Source: Lactobacillus intestinalis (lineage in GTDB: Bacteria; Bacillota; Bacilli; Lactobacillales; Lactobacillaceae). From it: DNA of 64,000 nucleotides. Every line of letters begins with the position of its first letter. Position 1 is the first letter of the stretch. Positions 19,101 to 27,998 of the stretch are shown piece after piece. The DNA is taken from the NCBI RefSeq assembly GCF_024397795.1, contig NZ_CP072983.1, forward strand, positions 744,001 to 808,000, given 5' to 3'. The notes beneath the pieces are model-generated. The model searched no databases and was not told the origin of the DNA. It worked only from the letters and a program-made list of their open reading frames with translations. Both the position numbers and the translations under genes were made by a program.

Positions 19101-20446
19101 CATATCGTGCGGGTACCATTGCGACAGTTGCAGATAAAACTGCTTATGGTTATGCTAAGCATTATGATGAAGAACGTGATTTAAAGCTGCGGAATGCAGA
19201 ATTAGATCGGTTAGCATCTGGGGTTTCTGGAGTAAAAAGGACAACAGGACAACACCCTGCAGGAATTGTGGTGGTTCCTAACGACATGGATATTTATGAC
19301 TTTACTCCGGTTCAGTACCCAGCGGATGATGTTAATGCAGCATGGTTAACGACTCACTTTGATTTCCATTCTATTCACGATAATATTTTAAAATTTGATA
19401 TTTTAGGGCATGATGATCCAACAATGATCAGAATGTTGCAAGATTTGTCAGGAATTGATCCTTTGTCTATTCCACCAGATGACCCAGGAGTTATGTCATT
19501 ATTTTCAAGTCCTGAAATTTTAGGAGTGACACCAGAACAAATTCAATCTAAAACTGGTACCTTAGGTGTGCCAGAATTTGGAACGAAATTTGTTCGAGGG
19601 ATGCTTGAAGAAACTAAACCAAATACTTTTTCTGAACTTTTACAAATTTCCGGTTTATCTCATGGGACTGATGTATGGCTAGGGAATGCGGAAGAACTAA
19701 TTAACAATGGAACTTGTAAATTGAAGAATGTAATTGGTTGTCGTGATAACATCATGATGGACCTTATCCACTGGGGCGTTAAACCAGAAGTAGCCTTTTC
19801 GACGATGGAATCAGTTCGTCATGGGCGCGGTATCAGTGATGAAGATATGGCAGTTTTGAAGAAAAATAAAAATATCCCAGATTGGTACATTCCATCTTGT
19901 TTAAAGATTAAATATATGTTCCCTAAAGCACACGCAACAGCATATATTTTAATGGCACTTCGAATTGCATGGTTTAAAGTTTATTACCCAGAAATTTACT
20001 ACACGGCTTATTTCTCAGTTCGTGCTGATCTATTTGATTTAGTAGCAATGAGTCATGGTAAAAACACTGTGAAAGCCGCAATGAAGAAAATTCAAGATAA
20101 GGGAAATGATGCTTCTGCTAAGGATAAGAGCTTATTAACTGTGCTTGAGATTGCTAATGAATGTTTAGAGCGTGGAATTAAAATCAAGATGGTTGATGTT
20201 AATGAATCAGATGCGCTTAACTTTAAGATTATTGATAAAAATACCATCTTAGCTCCATTTAATGCGGTTCCCGGTCTTGGTGATAATGCGGCTAAGCAAA
20301 TTGTAGCAGCTCGTGCAGAACAAAAATTCTTATCAAAAGAAGATTTGGCAAAACGTGGTAAAGTATCTCAAACTATTATGGATTACTTTGAAAATAATGG
20401 CGTTTTGGAAGGGATGCCCGATCAAAATCAATTATCTCTATTCTAA
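16130..20446 (+). CDS. polC: DNA polymerase III alpha subunit, Gram-positive PolC type
   Basis: PolC is the replicative polymerase of low-GC Gram-positives. The 1438-residue protein shows the N-terminal region and OB fold, a PHP domain beginning VELHLHTNMS (about 333) that is split by the 3'-5' exonuclease domain with FDVETTG (about 424), a zinc cluster CPNCKYSK...CPKCG (about 911-942) and the polymerase core with PKAHATAYI near 1262. The start is GTG at 16130, 6 nt after proS. The C-terminus ends LSLF, typical of a beta-clamp binding motif (QLSLF). The order with proS supports the call. Confidence 0.98.
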   Translation: MTNKNELFLKLLKQVHFPDQFEDNDLLQKGKIENVDVYAKEHRWDIHVLFDSPLKFDTYNALNTAINESFASFVNTRFFVGTKDGSDQYLPDYWQYAVKNSNVLASATREFLAGQVPRKEDGRWIIPVDNSVIDNLIEQKALDDLSEEMRKYGFFNLKFLTEFDEQSSQNNLESLQQLQEEHDKNMQEVYQSIPEKPKKSKPAPSKYSTKKTHYGNTKVDENAEITQIHDLEDGTRNVVIEGNIFNIESRELKSGSVIFTGEITDYTDSIGFKKFVSNKEQIASLSAIKPGTWAKMQGSAATDQWQNDVVFNINAFETVEHEGRQEKYEGDQKRVELHLHTNMSQLDATNTATDFVNAAKKFGQKAIAVTDHGDVQSFPDAYSAGKKTGLKILYGVEANMIDDHALLVLNPAEMKYEDKEFVIFDVETTGLSSVYDTIIEIGAVKMKNGEVIDRFDKFINPHHPLSEQTINLTSITDEMVSAADDEDVVIKQFKDFYGDDPLCGHNVQFDVGFVNAALRKSGYEEITQPVVDTLEVSRLLHPEQTRHTLDSLAKKYNVVLEHHHRANQDAEATGYLMFKLLDAFNARFHEDDLGKMNDYAEHGQVYKRARPSHMTILAKNQAGLKNMYKLVSIASTTNFYRIPRTPKSDLRRLHDNLLYGSGCWQGDVFIAMMQKGYDEARKKAKFYDFLEVQPPANYQQLIEDGLIKDEAELEEILTNIYKLGKELNKPVVATGDAHYVDPHDAIYRTILISAQRSNPNRNKPQPDLHFYTTQEMLDAFSFLGEEAAKEIVITNTNKIADSLEEIAPIKDGLYPPHIDNADQEMKDLTYNKAYELYGKPLPKIVKDRIEMELNSIISNGYAVIYLISQRLVAKSNKDGYLVGSRGSVGSSLVATMSGITEVNPLAPHYRCPNCKYSKFFENGEYGSGYDLPDKDCPKCGTPLVKDGQDIPFATFLGFHGDKVPDIDLNFSGDYQPVAHNFIRVMFGPNNSYRAGTIATVADKTAYGYAKHYDEERDLKLRNAELDRLASGVSGVKRTTGQHPAGIVVVPNDMDIYDFTPVQYPADDVNAAWLTTHFDFHSIHDNILKFDILGHDDPTMIRMLQDLSGIDPLSIPPDDPGVMSLFSSPEILGVTPEQIQSKTGTLGVPEFGTKFVRGMLEETKPNTFSELLQISGLSHGTDVWLGNAEELINNGTCKLKNVIGCRDNIMMDLIHWGVKPEVAFSTMESVRHGRGISDEDMAVLKKNKNIPDWYIPSCLKIKYMFPKAHATAYILMALRIAWFKVYYPEIYYTAYFSVRADLFDLVAMSHGKNTVKAAMKKIQDKGNDASAKDKSLLTVLEIANECLERGIKIKMVDVNESDALNFKIIDKNTILAPFNAVPGLGDNAAKQIVAARAEQKFLSKEDLAKRGKVSQTIMDYFENNGVLEGMPDQNQLSLF

Positions 20447-20449
20447 ATT

Positions 20450-20478
20450 TTGTAAATTACAATTAAATATGGTAAACT
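20450..20478 (+). promoter_or_regulatory. Promoter of rimP-nusA-infB operon
   Basis: TTGTAA (20450-20455) and TAAACT (20473-20478) are 17 nt apart, with a TGG extension before the -10. The pair overlaps the region just after the polC stop. Confidence 0.6.
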
Positions 20479-20490
20479 TAGTCGTGAAGT

Positions 20491-20533
20491 TCGAATAAGT
20501 AAATTCGAGTGAGCAGTTGTGCTCACTCTTTTT
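20491..20533 (+). terminator. Leader terminator/attenuator ahead of rimP-nusA
   Basis: A perfect 9-bp hairpin GAGTGAGCA / TGCTCACTC (20507-20515 and 20520-20528) with a T tract sits between the promoter and the rimP ribosome site. An upstream hairpin TCGAAT (20491-20496) / ATTCGA (20503-20508) overlaps the first two bases of the terminator stem, so the two compete weakly. It may instead simply terminate polC read-through. Confidence 0.7.
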
Positions 20534-20550
20534 ATTACGGAGGAAAGTTT

Positions 20551-21027
20551 TTGTCTAAAGTTACAGATATTGTTCGTTCAGCTGTAGAACCGATTATTGC
20601 TAAACGTAATGATGAATTCGTTGATATTGAATATGTAAAAGAAAAAGGCCAAAATTATCTTCGTATCTATGTTGATAAGGAACCAAATGGTATCGACATA
20701 GACGAAATTGCAGATTTGAGTGAATTAGTATCAGAAAAACTTGATACTTTGGATCCAGATCCATTGCCTGACCCATATATTTTGGAATTGTCTTCACCCG
20801 GAGCAGAACGTCCAATCAAAACAGAAAAAGATTGGCAAAAAGCTCAAGGAGAATATGTTCATTTAGGACTTTATCAAAAAATAGATGGCAAAAAAATGTA
20901 TGAAGGCACACTTAAGTCATATAATGATGATGAGGTTGAACTCGAAGTTAAGATTAAGACTAGACGAAAGACTGTTGTTGTTCCTCGCAAATTAATTGCG
21001 AATATTCGTTTTGCAATTGAGTTTTAG
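20551..21027 (+). CDS. rimP: Ribosome maturation factor RimP
   Basis: RimP assists assembly of the 30S subunit. The 158-residue product shows the two-domain pattern, with [20 protein letters not shown] in the N-terminal half and [12 protein letters not shown], the family signature, near residue 80. I use TTG 20551 as the start because GGAGG at 20539-20543 lies 7 nt upstream and residues further upstream would be encoded inside the leader terminator. It heads the conserved rimP-nusA-ylxR-ylxQ-infB-rbfA operon. Confidence 0.95.
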   Translation: MSKVTDIVRSAVEPIIAKRNDEFVDIEYVKEKGQNYLRIYVDKEPNGIDIDEIADLSELVSEKLDTLDPDPLPDPYILELSSPGAERPIKTEKDWQKAQGEYVHLGLYQKIDGKKMYEGTLKSYNDDEVELEVKIKTRRKTVVVPRKLIANIRFAIEF

Positions 21028-21045
21028 AAAGGTTGATTAAAACTT

Positions 21046-22206
21046 ATGTCTAAAGAAATGCTTGAAGCGTTTGATACCTTGGAAAAAACTAAAGGCATTA
21101 AAAAAGAAGTTATTGTTGATGCAATTAAGGCTGCCTTAGTAGCTGCATATAAGAAAAATTATAATCAAGCACAAAATGTGGAAGTTGATTTTGACGAACG
21201 CACTGGCAATTTTAAAGTAATGGCAGTTAAAACTGTTGTTGATGAGGTTCAAGATGATCGCCTTGAAGTAAGTTTAAAAGATGCTTTAGCAATCAATGGT
21301 GCTTATGAAGTAGGAGATGAAATTCGTTTCGAAGTTACTCCAAAGAACTTTGGTAGAATTTCTGCTCAAACTGCAAAGCAAGTTATTATGCAGCGTCTTC
21401 GCGAAGCTGAAAGAAACAATATTATTGATGAGTATTCTCAATATGAAGATGAACTCATTACAGGAACTGTAGAGCGTCGAGACAATCGTTTTGTCTATGT
21501 TAAAATTGGTAATGTTGAAGCGGTTATGTCAACTCATGATCAAATGCCAAATGAGACATACAATCCTCAAGACAAAGTACGTGTGCTTGTAACTCATGTG
21601 GGATCTGACTCAAAAGGTGCTCAAATTACTGTTTCAAGAACAGCTCCTGATGTAGTTAAACGTTTATTTGAACAAGAAGTACCTGAAATTTACAATGGTA
21701 CAGTTGAAATTGTATCCATTGCTCGTGAAGCAGGAGACAGAACTAAGATTGCGGTTAAATCAAATGATCCTAACATTGATCCTGTTGGTACATGTGTTGG
21801 TCAAGGCGGAACTCGTGTCCAAAATGTGGTTAATGAATTAGGCGGAGAAAATATTGATATTGTTCAATATGAAGATGACCCATCTGATTACATTGCTAAT
21901 GCCTTGAATCCTGCTGAAGTTATTGCGGTTCAATTTAGTGATGAAGATGATGAAAAGAGCGCATTAGTGATCGTTCCTGATTATCAATTATCACTTGCAA
22001 TTGGTAAAAAAGGACAAAATGTTCGTTTAGCTGCTCGTCTTACTGGATATAAGATTGATATCCGTCCAGAATCAGAAGTTGAATTTGTAGACGAAGATAA
22101 GAAGAATAGCACTGAAAATAAAGAATCAGATGCTGAAACAGCTAATAACGAAGTAGAAGCAACTGTTAACCATGATGCTTCTACTAGTGATAATACTGAA
22201 GAATAG
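21046..22206 (+). CDS. nusA: Transcription termination/antitermination factor NusA
   Basis: NusA binds RNA polymerase and RNA hairpins and affects pausing and intrinsic termination. The 386-residue protein has the N-terminal polymerase-binding domain (1-125), an S1 domain (about 133-200) and two KH domains (about 230-345, with GTCVGQGGTRVQNVVNEL and IGKKGQNVRLAARLTG). It lacks the C-terminal acidic repeats of E. coli NusA and ends instead in a low-complexity acidic tail rich in Glu, Asn and Thr. AAAGGTTG precedes the ATG. Being in the operon it may regulate, it could act on the leader terminator upstream of rimP. Confidence 0.97.
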   Translation: MSKEMLEAFDTLEKTKGIKKEVIVDAIKAALVAAYKKNYNQAQNVEVDFDERTGNFKVMAVKTVVDEVQDDRLEVSLKDALAINGAYEVGDEIRFEVTPKNFGRISAQTAKQVIMQRLREAERNNIIDEYSQYEDELITGTVERRDNRFVYVKIGNVEAVMSTHDQMPNETYNPQDKVRVLVTHVGSDSKGAQITVSRTAPDVVKRLFEQEVPEIYNGTVEIVSIAREAGDRTKIAVKSNDPNIDPVGTCVGQGGTRVQNVVNELGGENIDIVQYEDDPSDYIANALNPAEVIAVQFSDEDDEKSALVIVPDYQLSLAIGKKGQNVRLAARLTGYKIDIRPESEVEFVDEDKKNSTENKESDAETANNEVEATVNHDASTSDNTEE

Positions 22207-22224
22207 TAGAAAGTTGGTGATCTT

Positions 22225-22521
22225 TTGAAAAAAAGAAAAATCCCAATGAGGAAAGATCTGCTTACCAATACTATGCAACCTAAGAAAGAATTAGTAAGAG
22301 TTGTGATTAATAAAGAAAAGAATATTTCCGTTGATCCAACTGGTAAGAAACCTGGACGTGGAGCATATGTTTCATTAGATCCAAGTAAAATTGAGGCTGC
22401 AAAGAATAGTAAAGTATTAGAAAAAAGTTTAGGAACTAGTGTCCCTGAAGAATTCTATGAGGAACTTTATTCGTATGTAGATCATCAAAAGGCTAGAAAA
22501 GAATTATTTGGTGATAAATAA
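22225..22521 (+). CDS. rnpM: YlxR-family RNA-binding protein (RnpM)
   Basis: This 98-residue protein of the YlxR/DUF448 family carries KIPMRKDLLTN, PKKELVRVV and the GRGAYVS loop. In Bacillus the homologue has been described as an RNA-binding modulator of RNase P. The first conserved block normally contains Cys (RKCVVT) which is Asp here, so any role of that Cys is lost. The start is TTG 22225 with a modest GGTGAT ribosome site. It lies between nusA and ylxQ as in other Firmicutes. Confidence 0.9.
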   Translation: MKKRKIPMRKDLLTNTMQPKKELVRVVINKEKNISVDPTGKKPGRGAYVSLDPSKIEAAKNSKVLEKSLGTSVPEEFYEELYSYVDHQKARKELFGDK

Positions 22522-22523
22522 GA

Positions 22524-22835
22524 TTGCAAAATAGACAAAAAGCAGTTAATTTATTAGGATTAGCAATGCGTGCAGGGAAGGTAGTCACTGGAACTGAAAC
22601 AGTAATTGCAGATCTTAAAAAGAAAAAAGTTAAATTAGTAGTTTTAGCTAGTGATCTTCAGAAAAATACTATTGAAAAAGTAAGTCGTGCAGCTAATAAA
22701 AATAATGTTTCCATGATCAGTGAATTTACTGCAGTGGAACTTGAAAACGCAGTAGGTAAGAAACGTAAGGTTCTTGGACTTACAGATAGTGGCTTTTGTA
22801 AGGCACTAGTTAAGAAGATTAATGAAGGAGTGTGA
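22524..22835 (+). CDS. YlxQ, L7Ae-type kink-turn RNA-binding protein
   Basis: This 103-residue L7Ae/L30e/S12e/Gadd45-fold protein contains [19 protein letters not shown] at the start and [12 protein letters not shown] in the middle, the K-turn binding pattern. It starts with TTG 22524, two bases after the rnpM stop, and its stop lies 4 nt before the infB ATG. The cellular role of YlxQ is unclear; by fold it binds structured RNA such as K-turns in rRNA or RNase P. Confidence 0.9.
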   Translation: MQNRQKAVNLLGLAMRAGKVVTGTETVIADLKKKKVKLVVLASDLQKNTIEKVSRAANKNNVSMISEFTAVELENAVGKKRKVLGLTDSGFCKALVKKINEGV

Positions 22836-22839
22836 TTGG

Positions 22840-25449
22840 ATGGCTAAGGAAAGAATTTATGAAGTCGCAAAAGAATTAGGCATCGATAACAAGGTTGTGG
22901 TTGATAAAGCGAAAGACCTTGGCTTTGATGTTACAAATCATATGTCATCATTAGAGGATTCCCAAGTGAATCAATTAAAGAGCAGTTTCCAGAACTCCGC
23001 TCCCGCTAATAAAAAGCAAGAGAAGTCTTCTAAGAAAAATAATAAGATTAAGATTTCGGTTTCTTCCATTAGAAAAAATGAGAAAAAATCTGAAAATGAT
23101 AATCAAAAACATAAAAAGAATAATAATAGAAGACGTAATAATCGTAATCATGATCATGCTCAAAGAAACGAGCGTAATCATGAACAAAAGCCGGCAGCTC
23201 GCGATTTGTTAAAGCAATTTAAGCAAAAACAACGCGCAGAAGAAAGTACATTAAATAAGCAAGCACAAAAAGCTAAAAAAGAATATCACGAACAATTGAA
23301 ACATCCAAGAAAAGATAATAAACCAACCAATAATCCAAAGAAGAATATTAAAGAATCTCCTAAGGCTGAAAAAACAGAAACTAAAGTCATTGGACCTAAG
23401 ATTCTTAAGCCATCACCAGCTCGTTTGAAGAAGAATCAATCTTCAATTAAAAAAGAAATTCCTAAGGTTGCTTTAAGTAATGAAGCCCCAAAGGAAAATA
23501 ACAATCGTGGAAATGGTCATGGTCGTAACACTGGAAAACCAGGCCGTAAAGGTAAGAACCAATTCTTTAATAATCATAATGAACATTCTGACCGTCAAGA
23601 GAGAAGAAGACGTAAGAATAAAAAGCGTCAGCATGAACAAGTTCCAAAGAAGCAACCAACTCAAAGAAAAGAACGTCCATTACCAGATGTTTTAGTTTAC
23701 GAAGAAGGTATGAACGCTCAAGATTTAGGTAAGCTTTTACACCGTGAACCAGCTGAACTTGTTAAGAAGTTATTCATGCTAGGTGTAATGACTAACCAAA
23801 ACCAATCTTTGGATAAGGATACCATTGAACTTTTGGCTGCAGAATATGGAATTGAAGCTAAACAAAAGGTTCATGAAGATATCTCAGATATTGATAAACT
23901 TTATGATAAGAGAATGGAAGCTTCAAAGAAGTCAGATCACCAAGTTAAGCGTCCGCCTGTAGTTACCATTATGGGACACGTTGACCATGGTAAGACTACT
24001 TTGCTTGATCGTCTTCGTCATACTCATGTTTCTGCCCATGAAGCAGGTGGTATTACTCAAAAGATCGGTGCATACCAAGTACGTTTAGATGATCGTTTAA
24101 TTACATTCTTAGATACTCCTGGACACGCTGCCTTTTCTAACATGCGTGCTCGTGGTGCAGAAATTACCGATATTGTTGTTTTGGTTGTGGCTGCAGACGA
24201 CGGTGTAATGCCTCAGACTATTGAAGCCATTGACCATGCTAAGAGTGCTGGAGTTCCAATTATTGTTGCTATCAATAAGATGGATGTGCCAGGTGCTAAT
24301 CCACAACACGTTACTGAACAATTGATGAAGTATAACTTGATCCCAGAAGATTACGGTGGTGACACCATTTACGTTAATATTTCAGCTAAGACTGGTGAAA
24401 ATGTAGATGATTTGCTTCAAATGATCTTACTTCAATCAGATGTGATGGAACTTCAAGCTGATCCTAAGCAAATGGCTATTGGTACAGTTATTGAAGCTCG
24501 TTTGTCACGTGGGCGTGGACCAGTAGCTGACCTTTTGATCCAACAAGGTACACTTAATGTTGGGGATCCAATTGTTGTAGGTAATACTTTTGGCCGTGTA
24601 CGTACTATGACTAACGACCGTGGTCGTCAAGTTAAGAAGGCGACTCCATCAATGCCTGTTGAAATCACTGGTTTAAACAGTGTTCCGGAATCAGCTGATA
24701 AGTTAGTTGAATTCGAAGATGAAAAGACTGCACGTAGTGTTGGTGAATCTCGTGCTCAACAAGCTTTGCAAAAGTCTCGTGAAAATGTTCAACACGTTAC
24801 TCTTGATAACTTATTTGATACAATGAAGAAAGAGAACATGAAGGAAGTTGACATTGTTCTTAAAGCTGATGTTCAAGGTTCAGTTGAAGCTTTACAACAA
24901 TCTCTTGAAAAGATTAATGTTGAAGGCGTAAGAGTTAATATCATTCACTCTGGTGTTGGTGCTATCAATGAATCAGATGTTACTTTAGCTGGAGCTTCAA
25001 ATGCATTTATCATTGGTTTCAATGTTCGTCCAACTGCAACTGCTAAGTCTCAAGCAGAAACTGATGGTGTAGATATTCGTCTATACAGCATTATTTACAA
25101 GGCAATTGATGATGTAACGGCTGCCATGAAGGGTATGCTTGAACCAACTTACGAAGAAAAAGTTACTGGCAACTTAACGGTTCGTGAAACTTGGAAAGTT
25201 TCAAAGGTTGGTACTATTGCAGGTGCCTTTGTTGATAGTGGTTACGTAACTCGCGATTCTGGTATTCGTGTAATTCGTGATGGCGTTGTAGTTTACGATG
25301 GCAAGGTTGCATCTCTTAAGAGATTCCAAGATGATGTGAAGCAAGTTAAACAAGGATTTGATTGTGGTTTAACTATTGAAAACTACAATGATATCAAGAT
25401 TGATGATCAACTTGAAGCTTACGAAATGCAAGAAGTTAAGCCTCAATAG
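22840..25449 (+). CDS. infB: Translation initiation factor IF-2
   Basis: IF-2 is the GTPase that brings initiator tRNA to the 30S subunit. The N-terminal helix domain (1-50) is followed by a long basic, Asn/Lys/Arg-rich linker to about residue 280, a second IF2-N domain, the G domain with GHVDHGKTT (about 380) and NKMD, and C-terminal domains binding fMet-tRNA. ATG 22840 gives 869 residues and has AAGGAG at 22825-22830; the frame is open slightly further upstream but overlaps ylxQ without a ribosome site. The low-complexity linker causes spurious antisense open frames. Confidence 0.97.
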   Translation: MAKERIYEVAKELGIDNKVVVDKAKDLGFDVTNHMSSLEDSQVNQLKSSFQNSAPANKKQEKSSKKNNKIKISVSSIRKNEKKSENDNQKHKKNNNRRRNNRNHDHAQRNERNHEQKPAARDLLKQFKQKQRAEESTLNKQAQKAKKEYHEQLKHPRKDNKPTNNPKKNIKESPKAEKTETKVIGPKILKPSPARLKKNQSSIKKEIPKVALSNEAPKENNNRGNGHGRNTGKPGRKGKNQFFNNHNEHSDRQERRRRKNKKRQHEQVPKKQPTQRKERPLPDVLVYEEGMNAQDLGKLLHREPAELVKKLFMLGVMTNQNQSLDKDTIELLAAEYGIEAKQKVHEDISDIDKLYDKRMEASKKSDHQVKRPPVVTIMGHVDHGKTTLLDRLRHTHVSAHEAGGITQKIGAYQVRLDDRLITFLDTPGHAAFSNMRARGAEITDIVVLVVAADDGVMPQTIEAIDHAKSAGVPIIVAINKMDVPGANPQHVTEQLMKYNLIPEDYGGDTIYVNISAKTGENVDDLLQMILLQSDVMELQADPKQMAIGTVIEARLSRGRGPVADLLIQQGTLNVGDPIVVGNTFGRVRTMTNDRGRQVKKATPSMPVEITGLNSVPESADKLVEFEDEKTARSVGESRAQQALQKSRENVQHVTLDNLFDTMKKENMKEVDIVLKADVQGSVEALQQSLEKINVEGVRVNIIHSGVGAINESDVTLAGASNAFIIGFNVRPTATAKSQAETDGVDIRLYSIIYKAIDDVTAAMKGMLEPTYEEKVTGNLTVRETWKVSKVGTIAGAFVDSGYVTRDSGIRVIRDGVVVYDGKVASLKRFQDDVKQVKQGFDCGLTIENYNDIKIDDQLEAYEMQEVKPQ

Positions 25450-25472
25450 ATCATAATTTAGGAGGAAAAAAC

Positions 25473-25838
25473 ATGAAACATAGAGTAGGTCGTGTTGAAG
25501 GAGAAATCCTTCGCGAATTGACTAAAATTTTGCAAAAGGATATTCGCGATCCTCGTTTGAGTGATGTTACTATTACTGCTGTAGAATGCACTAATGATCT
25601 TTCTTATGCTACTGTATACTACAGTTTACTTACAGAAGATCCAGAAAAAGAAAAAGAAGTTAGTGAAGCTTTAGATAAGGCTAAAGGAATGATGCGACAC
25701 TTGCTTGGTCAAGTATTAACAGTATATAAAGTTCCTGAACTAATTTTTAAGCGTGATAACTCGGTTAAGTATGGTAGTAAAATTGACCGTTTAATTGCTG
25801 AAGTAAGAAAGCAAGATCAAGAACGGAATAGTAAGTAA
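25473..25838 (+). CDS. rbfA: Ribosome-binding factor A
   Basis: RbfA is a KH-type protein that aids maturation of 16S rRNA and cold adaptation. The 121-residue product shows [29 protein letters not shown] and the C-terminal [13 protein letters not shown] pattern of the family. AGGAGG precedes the ATG with 9 nt spacing. It is the last gene of the nusA-infB operon, closed by a GC-rich terminator. Confidence 0.96.
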   Translation: MKHRVGRVEGEILRELTKILQKDIRDPRLSDVTITAVECTNDLSYATVYYSLLTEDPEKEKEVSEALDKAKGMMRHLLGQVLTVYKVPELIFKRDNSVKYGSKIDRLIAEVRKQDQERNSK

Positions 25839-25841
25839 AAG

Positions 25842-25872
25842 AAAAGGGCGCCATCAAGGCGCCTTTTTTATT
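25842..25872 (+). terminator. Terminator after rbfA
   Basis: A GGCGCC (25847-25852) / GGCGCC (25858-25863) stem, extended by A-T pairs, is followed by a run of T. It ends the rimP-to-rbfA transcript. Confidence 0.85.
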
Positions 25873-25897
25873 TAATAAACAAGAAACAGGGAAATTT

Positions 25898-26791
25898 ATG
25901 TTAAATGGAATTATAGTTATTGATAAAGATAAAGGCATGACTAGTGCTGACGTGGTTTATCATTTAAGAAAAGCATTGCATATTAAAAAAATTGGACATG
26001 CAGGAACTTTAGATCCTGAAGTAACGGGAGTTTTACCGATTGCAATTGGTCAAGCAACTAAATTAATTGAATTAATGCACACACGTCCCAAGGCCTATAC
26101 AGGGAGCGGTCTATTTGGATATGCCACTGATAGTTATGATACGGATGGAAAAACTTTAAAAGAAAATAAATTAGATCATCCTTTTACTAAAGATGAAATT
26201 CGATCTGCGATGCATACTTTTGAAGGGAAAATTGTTCAAGTGCCACCGATCTATTCTGCGGTAAAAGTTAATGGAAAACGCTTGTATGAATATGCTCGTG
26301 AAGGAATTGAAGTAGAACGGCCTAAGCGGGAAGTAGAGGTAAGAAAATACGAATTAATTAATGAACCAAAGTTTAATCCGCAAACAGGCTATCAAAAATT
26401 TGATTTTGATATTGAATGTAGTAAGGGGACCTATGTAAGATCTTTGGTAAATGATTTAGGGGAAAAATTAAATCAACCAGCAGTTATGACCTACTTACGC
26501 AGAACTGCAAGTTCTGGCTTTGATTTGAGCCAAGCTGTAAAACTAAGTGAAGTAGAAAATAATCCTGGAGAAGTAGAAAAACTCATTCAACCCATTGATG
26601 CCTTTTTTAAGGATTATGAAACTATTGATTTAAATCAAGGACAATGGCTAAAAGTTCAAAATGGAGCTACCATTTCTTTGAAAACGCATGCAAAAAAAGT
26701 GGCATTACGCTACAATAATAGAGTTAAAGCAATTTATCGTAATGCAGGCCATTATTATCGCCCAGAGTTAATGCTGCTCAAGAATGAATAA
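25898..26791 (+). CDS. truB: tRNA pseudouridine-55 synthase
   Basis: TruB isomerises U55 in the T-loop of tRNAs. The 297-residue sequence has the catalytic block [15 protein letters not shown] with Asp39 and the following [18 protein letters not shown] segment, a variant of the usual YxGxxxLGxxTDTxDxxG. The later [22 protein letters not shown] is strongly conserved. The C-terminus carries a PUA-like region. An AGGGAAA site precedes ATG 25898. It pairs with ribF 19 nt downstream. Confidence 0.95.
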   Translation: MLNGIIVIDKDKGMTSADVVYHLRKALHIKKIGHAGTLDPEVTGVLPIAIGQATKLIELMHTRPKAYTGSGLFGYATDSYDTDGKTLKENKLDHPFTKDEIRSAMHTFEGKIVQVPPIYSAVKVNGKRLYEYAREGIEVERPKREVEVRKYELINEPKFNPQTGYQKFDFDIECSKGTYVRSLVNDLGEKLNQPAVMTYLRRTASSGFDLSQAVKLSEVENNPGEVEKLIQPIDAFFKDYETIDLNQGQWLKVQNGATISLKTHAKKVALRYNNRVKAIYRNAGHYYRPELMLLKNE

Positions 26792-26810
26792 GTAGAACGA
26801 AGGAAATATT

Positions 26811-27755
26811 GTGCAAGTTATCCATTTACCTTATCCAGTTAAGTCAAATATTATACCAAGTAAAATAATTTTAGTACTAGGCTTTTTTGATGGTGTCCAT
26901 TTAGGTCATCAACATTTAATTACTGTGGCTAAAGATATTGCTCAAGAAAAAAAGCTCCCTTTGGCTGTTATGACTTTTGACCGTCATCCTCGAGAAGTTT
27001 ATGCAAATAAATTTAATTTTAAGTACATAGATACCATTGATGAAAAGGCTGAAAAAATGGCTAATTTGGGGGTGGATTATTTATTAATTGCACCCTTTAC
27101 TGAAGGATTCAGCAAGATTTCAGGTCAAGAATTTGTTGATAATGTAATTGTTAAATTAAATGCAGATACTGTCGTAGCTGGATTTGATTATACTTATGGT
27201 CCTAAGAAGATAGCCAATATGGATAATTTACCTAAATTTGCTAAAGAGCGTTTTCAAATTGTTAAAGTTGCAAAACAAACTTTTAGTGGTCAAAAAATTG
27301 GGTCGACTGTAATTCGCAAAGCTATTAAAAATGGTGAAATGGAAGAAGCTTATGACTTACTAGGACATCATTACCAGATGAGCGGTACGATTGGTCATGG
27401 AGAAAGAAATGGTCATAAGATTGGTTTTCCGACTGCTAATTTAGTCTGGGATAAGAAAAAAGTTGTGCCTAAAATTGGTGTATATGCCACTAAAACTAAA
27501 ATTGATGGTAAATGGTATGATTCAATGACGAGTGTAGGCTATAATTTAACGACTGGCCAAGAGCGGAGAATTTATATTGAATCACATTTGTTTAATTTTG
27601 ATAAAGAAGCTTATGGCGAGAAAATGACCATTAAATGGTATTTGTATACTCGTGGTGAAGTAAAATTTGCTAGTTTAGATGAGCTAAAGGAGCAATTGAA
27701 GCGAGATGAGAACCAAATCAAGGCTTATTTTGCAGAAATTGACTCTAAAAAATAG
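26811..27755 (+). CDS. ribF: Bifunctional riboflavin kinase / FMN adenylyltransferase
   Basis: RibF converts riboflavin to FMN and then FAD. The N-terminal nucleotidyltransferase half has GFFDGVHLGHQHL (about 25-37, the HxGH-type motif) and FDRHPREV. The C-terminal riboflavin kinase half has GHGERNGHKIGFPTANL (about 198-214). At 314 residues it has the usual bifunctional length. The start is GTG 26811 with an AAGGAAA site. The promoter for the next unit begins only 2 nt after its stop codon. Confidence 0.95.
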   Translation: MQVIHLPYPVKSNIIPSKIILVLGFFDGVHLGHQHLITVAKDIAQEKKLPLAVMTFDRHPREVYANKFNFKYIDTIDEKAEKMANLGVDYLLIAPFTEGFSKISGQEFVDNVIVKLNADTVVAGFDYTYGPKKIANMDNLPKFAKERFQIVKVAKQTFSGQKIGSTVIRKAIKNGEMEEAYDLLGHHYQMSGTIGHGERNGHKIGFPTANLVWDKKKVVPKIGVYATKTKIDGKWYDSMTSVGYNLTTGQERRIYIESHLFNFDKEAYGEKMTIKWYLYTRGEVKFASLDELKEQLKRDENQIKAYFAEIDSKK

Positions 27756-27756
27756 C

Positions 27757-27785
27757 TTGGCAAAACTTTAAGCTTATGATATATT
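27757..27785 (+). promoter_or_regulatory. Strong promoter of the ABC-F leader
   Basis: TTGGCA (27757-27762) and TATATT (27780-27785) are separated by exactly 17 nt, with a TGA extension before the -10. Transcription would start near 27792, giving a leader of about 205 nt. Confidence 0.75.
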
Positions 27786-27827
27786 AAACTTATCAGTTAA
27801 AGTTCATTTAAGAAAGAAGGGTAGCCG

Positions 27828-27839
27828 GTGCGTTTTTAA
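27828..27839 (+). CDS. Leader peptide Met-Arg-Phe (uORF)
   Basis: GTG-CGT-TTT-TAA begins 7 nt after AGAAGG, a good ribosome site. It encodes only three residues, so its value would be ribosome position rather than product. A ribosome stalled here by an antibiotic would block the 5' arm of the first stem and free TTAACAAG to disrupt the terminator. Very short uORFs are known in attenuators of ABC-F and erm genes. This is inference from layout; the reading frame is too short for statistical support. Confidence 0.6.
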   Translation: MRF

Positions 27840-27943
27840 TCTTGTAATTAGACATAGTTAGATAAAAGTCCGTATTTTTAGACGGAGAGACTATGTACTT
27901 TTAACAAGATTGAATGCACGATTATCTTTTTCTCTAAAATAAA

Positions 27944-27982
27944 AGAGAGTCACACTTGTTAAAAGGTGCAGACTCTCTTTTT
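27944..27982 (+). terminator. Attenuator terminator just before ABC-F start codon
   Basis: An 8-bp perfect stem AGAGAGTC / GACTCTCT with an inner CAC/GTG extension is followed by five T's. It ends only 17 nt before ATG 27999, so it cannot belong to ribF and must control the downstream gene. Confidence 0.85.
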
Positions 27983-27998
27983 GTATGGAGATGATTTG

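Larger units (their letters stand above)
27811..27983 (+). promoter_or_regulatory. Transcription attenuator with three-codon uORF upstream of ABC-F gene
   Basis: The leader holds a ribosome site AGAAGG (27815-27820), then GTG CGT TTT TAA (27828-27839), an upstream ORF encoding Met-Arg-Phe. Its start lies inside a long stem formed by 27828-27845 with 27904-27919 (GTGC/GCAC and AATCTTGT/ACAAGATT), capped by an ACATAGT/ACTATGT hairpin. The segment TTAACAAG (27901-27908), largely inside the 3' arm, can instead pair perfectly with CTTGTTAA (27955-27962) in the terminator loop. The terminator stem is AGAGAGTC (27944-27951) with GACTCTCT (27971-27978), then T's. The arms are mutually exclusive, as in leader-peptide attenuators of ribosome-protection genes. 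Confidence 0.8.

Noticed and set aside
22975..23664. Open frames antisense to the N-terminal part of infB
   Set aside because: They arise from the Asn/Lys/Arg-rich linker of IF-2, have no ribosome sites and encode low-complexity hydrophobic residues.
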